Shown here: piece by piece, positions 50,721 to 61,000 of the stretch
How the letters are laid out: every line of letters starts with the position of its first letter
How positions within the stretch are numbered: the first letter of the stretch is position 1
Origin: Phoebastria nigripes
Taxonomy: Eukaryota; Chordata; Aves; Procellariiformes; Diomedeidae
NCBI GenBank assembly: GCA_035582835.1
Contig: JAYKAV010000464.1
Span: forward strand, 13,403 to 77,402
Direction of reading: 5' to 3'
DNA: 64,000 bases
Made by a program: the position numbers and the translations under genes
The notes under the pieces: model-generated
Databases searched by the model: none
What the model saw: the letters and a program-made list of their open reading frames with translations, nothing else
What the model was told of the DNA's origin: nothing

Positions 50721-51000
50721 GGGGTCTTTGCAAGCTTCCTGGGGTTTTTGGAAACCAGGTTTGGTCTTTGCAAGCCATGCAGGGTCTTTGCAAGCCTTCT
50801 GGAGTCTCTCAAATCTTCTTGGAGTCTTTGCAAGCCTTCTGGGGTCTTTGCAAGCTTCCTGGAGGCTTTGTGAATCTTTGGCGTTCTTTGCAAGCCATGC
50901 AGGGTCTTTGTAAGTTTCCTGGGTTCTTTGCAAGCCTTAGGAGTTCTTTCAAAGCTTCTTGGGGCCTTTGCAAGCCTCTGGAGGTCTTCATGGAGCCGCT
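50721..51000. repeat. 20-bp minisatellite, 14 units in perfect register
   Basis: Units start every 20 bp from 50721 to 50981 with no indel. The consensus is close to GGGTCTTTGCAAGCCTTCTG. Eight of the 14 units keep TTTGCAAG exactly. Because 20 is not a multiple of three, the array is open in several frames on both strands and produces spurious proteins with a 20-residue repeat. It lies between the divergent PADI2 and PADI1 genes. Confidence 0.95.
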
Positions 51001-54000
51001 GCAGCTATGCTGGCAGAGGGGAAAATACTAAATCCTTCTTGCAGAGGCTTTGGCAAAGCACCTACCCGTTGCAGTGTCTCATTTGGGGAGGAAGGGGAGG
51101 GGCAACTGGCTGAGGCATCCTCTCCTTATCTGCGTCTGGTGCTGGGGACAAGTGCAAGGACTTGCCTGTCCCCATCACAGCGAAAGCCTGGGCAACTGCC
51201 CCCATGAGTTGCTAAATAAACCTCGGTTTATGCTGCAAGAACGGGATTTTTCACGAGGCAAAAGTGCTATTCGTGATGCAGGTTCTGCTCTGTGCTATCA
51301 GGTGGGAGATCAGACATGGTAAACCATCACAGGACATATATATAGATATATATATACACACATGTAGATGTCTGGAGGCTTGTGGTTTTGTGGCTATAGT
51401 CAATCTGGTCAGAGGAGTTCTCTTGGTTTTTTTTTTTTAAAAATCAGATCTGCCAGATTAGGAGCTGCTCTGCGTAAACTTCCCTGCTGCTGATGGATCT
51501 CTGCCTGCCCTAATTTCGAGGACCTGGGAACAGATCCCAGCATTAGAGCTTGCAAACAACCCTGGCGAGCTGATTCCTGAGGGTTTTCACATGCATGTCA
51601 CCCAGCATCGCCTCCCTGAGGAGGACCGAGCTGGTGGGTGCAAGGGGGTTTTAAGCCCCGTGGGTGCTTGGTGAGGGGTTTTGCGGCTCCCTTCCTGCAG
51701 GCACGTGCCTTATTGCAAAGAGTAGGAGGGAAATGTTCCCCCCACGGAGTCCTTTCAAGCTGACCTTTCGCATTTAGGAGGTGCAAACAGGTGCCCGACC
51801 CAACTGAGCCATGAGGCGCTGCCCATTCCTGCCCGTTCCTGCCCGCGCTGGCTTTATTTTGGAAGAGGCAGGCAGCTTCGAGGAGGCGAAACCAACCCAC
51901 CAGCAAGGATGAAGGAGCTTGGGTGAAGCTGAGCCCACCCGTGGCTTTATTGCTCTCCCTGGGGGAGGCATCCAGCACGCCCCAGCGAGGGAGATATTTA
52001 TAGGGCAGCAAATTTAATGCAAAGCTGGGGGAGAGTCTGGGCAGGGCGGGCACGGGGTGCGTGCATGGCTCCAGCCCCGGGGGAAAAAGCGGTTTTATGG
52101 GGTGCTTTGCTCTTGGATTACCAGGTATGAAGTCTCCCAGGAGGCAGACGCCATTATTTTGGGGAGAAGAAAGGATGCAGGGGGATTTTTGGTGCTTTCT
52201 CACCCAGGAGAAGGAGGTTGCAAAGCCAGCTCTGATGAGTCCTGGCCATGGATGTTTTACAAGGATGGGGACTCATGGGTTTTACTGGCTTTAAAAGCAT
52301 TTTTTACTAGTCCAAACCAGCCTTCTGCTCTTCTTCCCTGGCTTCCAAGCGGGATGGGGAAGGCAAGTCCCTGGGTGCCCGCCTGGGATGCTCCTGCTGT
52401 GCTGTTACAGCTATGCACCTAAAGAAAATAAACTGTCATGCAAACCTGAGCGGGACTTGATAACTGGTTCGATGCCTTGTGCTATTGCAAGTAATTAGGC
52501 TGACATGGCTCTTAAAAGTTCCTGCCTGCAATTACACATGCAGAGTAATAAATAAGGTGTAATTATCGTCTTAGGGAGATTATCAAACTTTCCTTGACAA
52601 AGTGGCGGTGCAGGATGGGTAAGAAGAAACGCCCCGAGGGAGTCTGGGCTATTAGTGGGGTTCATGGGGGAGCACTGGGTGGTCGGGTCTTGCTCCATCA
52701 TGGCTAGAAACAGGCTGAAATTGGGAAAAAGTTGAAGTGAGCCCCAAAAAACAAGGCTGACCAAGCTCACTCAATCTGATGAAGAGGCAGGATCCCATCC
52801 ATCGTGTACCAGGGATCTTAATAGCAACTTCTCGGGACAAGGTGGTGTTAGGAAGAAACACTCAGCTGTGAATGGGCCAGATGACTTAAAATTGTCATTC
52901 TCCCTGCGCACGGGCATGTTGGTGCTAATAGCAGGTGGAGGAGGAAGAAGAGGTGAGTGTAGGTACCACCCAATGAAGACGAGGCATTTTGGGCTTGAGC
53001 GAGCATCCACGGTGACCGCCACAGCTCAAAATGTGCTATGACTAAACTTGCGAAAAAAAAAACTCAAACCCAAAATGAAGATGAGGTTTCGGCACCGTGT
53101 CTCCATCCTTTCTGGATAGGTGTGATCCTGGGTGGGTTTTGAGAAGCATGTGCTCTCAAACCTTCTGCTGAAGCTCTCACGCTTGCTGGGAGCCCGAAAC
53201 CACCATCCTCCACCTCCCTCCAGATTACAGACTGTACCAGCCTGACCTCGTGGGGATTAAGGTATGTTCCCTGTCCAGCACAGGGCTCAAACCAGCCAAG
53301 CAGGATGTGATGCTAAAATCACAGCAGGCGGCGAGCTCAGCACCGTGCCCAGTCCAAACCAGTGCAACCAGCAGCCGCGAGTGGGAAATCCAACTTGCAG
53401 CTCTCTTCAGTAGAGATGCTGTCGTGGCCAGACTCTTCCTCGGAGGATGCAATGAGCTCCTTGCCCCCCGTGCCAGCTCTGCTTCGCCCCAGCTCGAAGG
53501 GTTTTAGGGGGGTGTGGAGGCTTGTGCTCCCCCGGGAGGGCTTGACAACCAACAAAATTCACAAGTCTATGAACATCAGGAGTTTGGCTCATGCTGGGTT
53601 TCGGGAAATGGGATTTTATCTAAAATCTCAAGCAAGGTGAGGTCCTGGAGAGCCTGGAAATGCTGCTAGCGTTCCCCACTCGAGCATCCTGGCAGCCCCG
53701 GCAGGCTCCCACAATCTTATTAAAGCTGTGCTCGTGTATGAGACACGGTGCTGTTGTTTTTTTCTCTGCTGCAATTAAAGTCGGAAGGAGCCCTTTAATG
53801 TAGACTGGCTGGGAGATGTTTAAAGCAGCTGGTTTGATCTTGCAGGGGAAGGTGCGTGCAGGTCGCTGCTCCTCTGGCTGAGGATGTGCAGCTCGGTGCA
53901 GTGGTGGGGACCTGTCCTTCTAGCACTGCCAAGCTTGCTTTGACCTTTTCAGCTTGCAAGGGGTCCTGCTGCTCACAAAACTGGGTTTCTCCTGGCTCCA

Positions 54001-55075
54001 GCCCTCTCCTGCCCATTGCATCGCTAATGTGACCACATGACCCCGTGCTCCCCTTGCTACGAGGAAGAACCTTGCAGCAATGGGGCTGTCGGTGTGCTCT
54101 CTGTCCCCGTGCTGCCTTTTTCCTCCATCTTAGCTGCTGCCTCCATCCCCAAGTGTGGTGGAGACCTCCTGCCCAGCTTCAGCGGGATTAATCTCACCTG
54201 GTTTCCCTCTTTGCAGGCACGCGAAGCCTCCTGGGATGGCCTGGAGAGAGATGGCTATCTCTGGTAGACGGCATCTTCCAGTGATGGGAATGTTTCCCGT
54301 GGGAGCTTTGCATGCCAGAAAAACAATTCCCCCAAAACACAAGGTCCAAGCGAAACACTGAGAACTTTTAATTTCCACTGAAAGCCTCTTGTTGTTTCGT
54401 TGTTGTTTGGTTTTTTTCCCCTTCCCTGCCTGCCAAATAACCAGTTTTCCCTGCACCCGTTTCTGCCCGTCGCGCTCCTTGGGAGCTGTTATGATGGGAA
54501 GGACCGACCTGAACAAACATTTCCTTTTGTTAGGCTTTATTCGGGCATTGCCCTAATGGGGTAGCCGAGGCCATGAGTCACCTGCGGAGAGGCTAGATGG
54601 AAAATTTGGGTCGTTTTAAAGAAAATGCTTTATTTTAATGATACTGTGTATTGTAATAACCCTAAACAACCACGTTGCACAACAGGAGGAGTTGAAATGT
54701 TTAATGCATTAAGCTTTGGAGTCCTTATATGGAGCTATAAGGGAATAAAAAGTTGAGAATAAGCCCTGAAAGAGCTTGCTGCTGAGCATCCTGGGGCAGG
54801 GCTGGGTGTCACCCACCCTGTCCTGCCCCTCTGCCCCGTGTCCCCTCCCCGGAGCCGCCCGTCCCCCCCGGGGGCTGCCTTATCACCTCCATCTTCCCGA
54901 GCGGGGCGGCAGCTTGCTGGGTGGTGGAGGTGGAGACGGCAGGGTCCCCTGGCTAAACCCCGTCATCGAGGGAAGGAGGAGTTAAATTCCTCTGCCTTTT
55001 AATCCAGTCGTGCTGGTTTACCTACAAAGCCAGACAGCAGCTTCCTTCACATGCGGCCGCCGTCCCCGGCACATA
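51001..55075. other. PADI1 upstream intergenic region
   Basis: Four kilobases with no recognised exon. A short TA-rich and CA-rich stretch lies at 51337-51364. AT-rich TTTTAAT at 54996-55002 is a possible TATA-like element 75 bp from the PADI1 start codon, but this is weak. Confidence 0.55.
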
Positions 55076-58000
55076 ATGCCCCAACGTCACGTCGTGCAGA
55101 TGTCCACCAGCCACGCCAGCTACGGCGTCTGCGTGTTGGGTACCGAGGTCTTCCTCGATACACGCCGGTAAGGCTTGGGATCGGGGTATCCCCATCGTAT
55201 TCCATAGGGCTGATGGGTTTTGGGGGAGCCCAACGGTGGTTTTGCTCTTCATTTGGAGGAGAAATGGGTGCTAGGGGGAAAATCAGAGCTCATATTGAGC
55301 CCACATCATGAGTTCATCCAAGGATTTGGCAAGCTTTTTTGGTGCATGGGGACATGTCCTGCTGGCTCCCACAGGGAGCTGTGCCCAAAGGAGGGACGTN
55401 GGCTCTGGCAAACGCGAGGCGTCAAAGCGTAGACGAGCCATGACGATTTGCAGGCAAAGCCCATGCACACCCCGGCTGAGCGGGATCTATTTCTGGCTGT
55501 GAAAACATTAGGCAAGAGCAATTCAAGACAAGCAACTGGGCTGGAGCTAAAATGGGGGAAAGAATAAAATGTGTGGCTCAGGCAGAAAAAATCCACCAGC
55601 CGGTTTGCATGGGTGATTTCACAAAAAGAGACTTTTCCAGCATTAAATATGGGGGTTGCTTTATTGGCCAGATACGAGGCTGTATTTACCCTGCTGTTAC
55701 ATTGTCATAATTTAATAAATCACGTTTATAATAATAGACACTACAGGACAAGCTAGTCGGCATTGCATCCGGGGCAATTATTGGGGTTGTGTGTTGGAGC
55801 CGGGCCAGGACATGCCATTGTCCCCCCGAAGGGCTTTGGATTGAGCTTTAGCTGCCCTAAAAAAATATTATTTTTCCTCTCAGCCAGTTGGGAATATATA
55901 AAATCTGTTATTTGCAATTCTTTTTTTCCTGGATTTGGACTCAAAGCAAGCTCAGTCCCATTTAAACATAGAGCCTGAGCCCCAAAATGGGCTGATTTGG
56001 CTCCTCGGTAGCAAATTTGAGCTTTAGTCCAAAAAAGCAGATGGTGGATGCCCTTTCAACTAAAAAAATGGGATCATGTTATTCCTGGAGAGCACTGGCT
56101 GGGGGGAACTTGGTGATGGATGCATCAAGATTTGACTGTGGTTTGGGCTGTTTTCGAGCAGAAAATAGAGCTCAGTGAGAATCTGGTGGCAATGCTGAGG
56201 TGTGAGGGCTGTAAAATCAGGGCAAATAGACCCAAATTTGAGAAGTCACGGCGTGCAACAGCGTGCAGGTGGATTCACGATGTTGCACGATGTTAAATAC
56301 GAGGGGTGACAAGTGAGATGATGCTTTAATCTCCCCTTACAAGCTGCTGCAGGCACCAGGGATGCCATGCCAAGAGCAACACTGGGAATAAATCTCTGTG
56401 GGTTTTTTTTTTTGTTCTTGCTGTTAAAATTTACCACCCTGTCCCTTTTTGTGTGTGGCNGGGGAGATTGGCTCCCAACAGCAGACAGGTCGGAGCACTT
56501 GTTCTCCTGGGATGGAGGTGCTGGGGCTGTAATGAGCAGGTAGGCAGCACTTCAAAGGTGAGGGATGTCATGCAGGTGGGGTGCAAGTTCTCCACGCTCG
56601 GATTCAGGCTCCACTCCAGCTTGGGCATCTCTTGGGTCAGGGTATGGTCCTGTGATAACCATCTCCCCACATGGTTGACATCAAAAATTGTCCTGGCTCT
56701 TTGTCAGGGTTTTGTTGTGGGATGCTGAAATTTTGGGGGTTTTCTTGTTGTGGAGGGAGGTTGGATGCCCAAATTTCAGCTATTTGCAATCTAGGCTTAA
56801 CCACGATGGACGTGCCGAAGCTCCAGTGGGAGCTCTGCTTGCTCAACACCGCCACAGAGATAACACATATAAAATTCTGACGACGCATTTCATCACCCAA
56901 AGATGGTTTCTGAGTCCTTTCCACCCAGTTAAGGCTGGATTTTAATTCCAGGTTCAAGTATTTGGCTCCACAGAGGAGAACAGGAGGGACAACTTGGTCT
57001 ATAACCCAAAGCTGCTTTCTGTTTCAGATCTACCCCCAAAGGTGCCACGTCATTTGATGTCCATGCCACCTCCGCGGTTATGGTCCACATCATCCACAGC
57101 CCCATGACAAAACCCATGATTAATTCCACATGGCCCCTGGATCCTGATATAGAGGTTATAGTGACCATTGATGTTGTCAGCAGGACCGTCAATGACAATA
57201 AGGTTAGTTGTTTTTACGCACCGAAACTGGAAAAATAAGTCAAAATTTCCAGGAAAGAAGGGAGGATTATGGGCAGGCTTGAGCATTTCTAGGTAGTGCT
57301 GATATGGGCCTCATTTCCATGGAAAAAACGCAAAAAGAATTGTGTAATTATCACGTATGAAAAATGAAACTAAGAAGGAGAAGGAGATTGCATTTTGTGC
57401 CCTAAATCTGAGATAGCGGTGTTTGCGAAAGCTGGTGTCAGAAACTCCATGCCAGGCAGCAAAAATACTCCAACCTTGGCTTTTTCCATGCCTGTGTTTG
57501 TGCTGAAGCAGGCAAAAATTGTTCGGCTGAACTATGATTAATGGAGAATGGCTTGGATGAACCCTCCAAGAGCTTGTTGTATAGCGTTGGTTGGTCAACC
57601 CAATGAGTGGAAAGACCTACTCAGCATGACAGGACACGGGACTTGGGTCATGATCTGGTGATGTCTTTGCAGGTTAAGATTTCATACTACGGAAGGGAAG
57701 GCAATGAGCTTTCGGTGGCTTGGTTGTATCTCACCTGCGTAGGTAGGTATTACAGCAACACTTGTTCAAACCCGGCCAACCCTTTCTGATGCCAGGATCT
57801 AGTTGGGTTCATGAGACGGGAGTTAAGTGGGGGGCGCGGGCTGCCCATCTGCAATGTGCAATGAAGGTTTGGGTGTTGACTGATGCTGACAAGCAAGAGG
57901 GAAATAATTAAAATGTTATTATGCTGCCTTATATGGTGCAAAAAAGACACAGGCTGGGCCGTGTCCCCACCCAACNCACACCGAGCATCCTCCTCCGCTT

Positions 58001-61000
58001 GCCAAGACCATTGCTTTGGCGGAAGAGGATTCAAAGGAGACCATCTCACCCAACTTTGGCTGGCGTCCCCCTCCTTGACCTCCGTTGCAGCTAGTGGAGA
58101 GGAATAGGCACCAAAGTATAGTTGTCTGACCTATTTTAGAAGTTTAGGATGAGATGAATCATTCCCTTGAAATGCCTATTTTCCTCTGCTGACTACAAAG
58201 GGAGTCTAGACAACCAGTCTGGATGCAGAACCTTCCACTTGGATGGACTAATTACCCTAAATTTGGGATTTTCTAAAATGTTCACATGACAGTCAGACCT
58301 GTGTCCTGAAGTCATGCGTATGCCTCCCAAAGTTGCACCTGAAGAGGCTGATGGTTTCCCACGACCCGTGACTGATGGGCTCTGCTGGAGCCACCTGGGG
58401 CCACCGCTGTCCACCGGGCTTTTGCCTTACAAAAGCTCTTCACTTGCTTAGATTTAGAGCTTCATTTCCAGCTTCTCCATGTCCTCCTCTCTGCATCAAG
58501 GAGAAGGACAATCTCTGCTTCAGTGCCTATGTTTTCCACATGCCGTATATCTGATTCGGAGGAGTTTCTGTAATAAGATAAGCTTAATATATATTTAGGT
58601 AGGGTTTAGATGAGGTTGCTGGTAAACCTCCACTTTATTGCAGCAGAGGCAGAGATTTGGGCCAAGAAGAGCTCTGTGAGGGAAAGTCCTTCTCAGACAT
58701 TGCATCAAGCCTAGTAATTATTTAGGTGTCCACTCGCCCATGGTGAAAACACTTTCATGCCTCCACCGTGTTTCAGCTTCATGAAAAACGCTACAGTCAA
58801 AACGAAATTGGTGAAAACACAAAATATGCCATGAAGTATACGTCCCTGCTGGGGGAACCAAGACGGGAGAAGATAGCTGGAGACTGAAGGGGGAAAGCCA
58901 TGAAAAAGCCATTGCNTTGGCTTTTCTATCAGCATTTTGTTGGAGACGTTGGGTCTGGAGCAGCTTTGGGGCGTGAAGGTGGGGTTGGTGTTGGATGACT
59001 CATGGCTAGTGCCAAGGATGAGCCCAAAATGCCACCAAGAGTTCGTTCCCAAGCCAGTGGCTTCCTTCTCTCTTGATATTTCAGAAGTATCCCTGGATGT
59101 GGACTTGAGCCGTAATGGCAGAGTGAAGAGCAAAGGGAAGGACAAGGTAATGAGAAGCTTTGCTGTAGGCAACGTACAGAGGGTCAATGCAGGGTGTACC
59201 CGTTTGCAATCTCCCACCCAAAAATCTCCAGGAGCGAGAGGGACTTGGGTGGTGTCGCTGGTGTCTGAGTTAGGGCAAATAACCTGGCAAATTCTCAACC
59301 TACTAACTGAGGAGGAAAAGACTTTCTTTTCTTATTCTTATATTCTTATTCTTTATTTTCTTATTGCTACCTCTCCGGTCCAACCCTGGGGATCATGTAG
59401 GAGAAAACACTCTGCTTTTTTTTTTTTTCCTTTTTTTTTTTCCTTTTTGGACTTGAAACATGCCACTAAATGAGTCAGCTGCAAATTTAGCAAACAGCAA
59501 GAGATTTACCCCGTTGGCAACAAATCTGCATATGCCCAAGCACTTACACCCGGGTAATTAGCTGCAGCCCAATCGGCAGTGCAAATTGTACATCAAGATG
59601 AGATGCATTTCTAGAAACGGCGTAGTGTTGTCCAGATGAGGCCTGGCAGATACTCTCTGGCTTGTTAGAAGATAAGATCTGTTTGGAATAGTCTTTGCTG
59701 GCCCTGCTAGAAGCTGAGGTTAGGAAATTTATTGGCTTGAAAGCATNGCTGCTGACTCCCCACCAGCCTTGAATGCATGTTGTGGGATGTCCTCCGAGCG
59801 TGGTCGTGGCCATGGGGTTTTCCCCAGTCCGGGAGGAGGCTGGGGTGGGGGAAATCTTGCTCCCATCCCCTTTGGGTGCTTCTCCTCCAGGCCAAGTGGA
59901 CGTGGGGTCCAGATGGGCAAGGTGCTGTGCTGCTGGTCAACTGCGACCGGGACAGCCCTGGGGCGACGGGGATGGACAGCGGTCAGGTGGACATACGGAC
60001 CACTGCAGGTAGGGTGTCATTCACAGCGTGAGGGGACCCAAAAGGTCTCACCGGGGTGTTTCCCACTTGCAACACCTCCATCTCCTATCTCCATGTCCCC
60101 TCTCTCCATCTTCCCGCCCCCTGTAGACCTTCAGGACATGTCTGTCATGGTGCTGCGGACTCAAGGTCCCAGCGCTATCTTTGCTGAGTACCAGGTGATC
60201 CTGCACGTCCCCGAGTCGGACGCAGATAAAGTGCGGGTTTTCCATGCTATCCGTGAGTATTTCTTGCTTCCCAGATATCCGTGCATGACCCCGAGGTGGG
60301 TGAACCCTAATTTTTTTGTTCACCATGGCTAAGGGCTGGGCACCTCTGATTACTGGAAACACTCATTTATCCCCAAAGCTCTTCTGCTGTTGTAGAAGAT
60401 GGGGTTATATGGAAAAAATCAAGGGAAAAAGGATAAAAAAAGGCTTTTCTCAGTGGGGTTGCTGAAACTTTGACATTCCCACGGGGCGGATAACCCCCAC
60501 GTGGCTTCCGGCACATTTTCAGCACGGGTGATGACCCAACCACCAAAGCAGCCCATCTTGTCGGGCAGCGCATTTTGCCTTTGAATGCCCTGGCAGCTGG
60601 ATCCCCAGCAGCTCCCCGCTGAAAATCAGGTCAGGGAACCCAAGTGTATCATTAGATGCTTAACTCGAGCCACGCACCTTGAAAGGGTTGGACCTGAGGG
60701 TATAGAGTCCTCTTTGTACGAGGAAGATCAAGTGTATTCCCCAGAGAAGAGGAGGCACACCCGCTCATCTGCAAACCACGCTGGCATCAGCCACCTCCTT
60801 GCTAGTGCCTCCTTCCAGCCCAGTGGACAGGTTGGTCACCCTGTCTTGGATTGGGTACTTAGGTGTTTCTCCAGGGAGTGACTCACATCCCCACTACAAA
60901 CCCGTGTTGGGGCCGGACAAGCTTTCCTATGTGCTGGACCATGTCGGTGGTGGAGAAAACACCTTCTACGTTGAAGGGTTGGCTTTCCCCGACGTGGGCT

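Noticed and set aside
50721..51000. CRISPR-like array of 20-bp repeats
   Set aside because: Units are directly adjacent with no unique spacers, and the surroundings are vertebrate nuclear genes.
50558..51031. Repeat-containing proteins on both strands with 20-residue periodicity
   Set aside because: A 20-bp tandem repeat read in three frames gives such proteins automatically. Several frames on both strands are open at once, which argues against coding.
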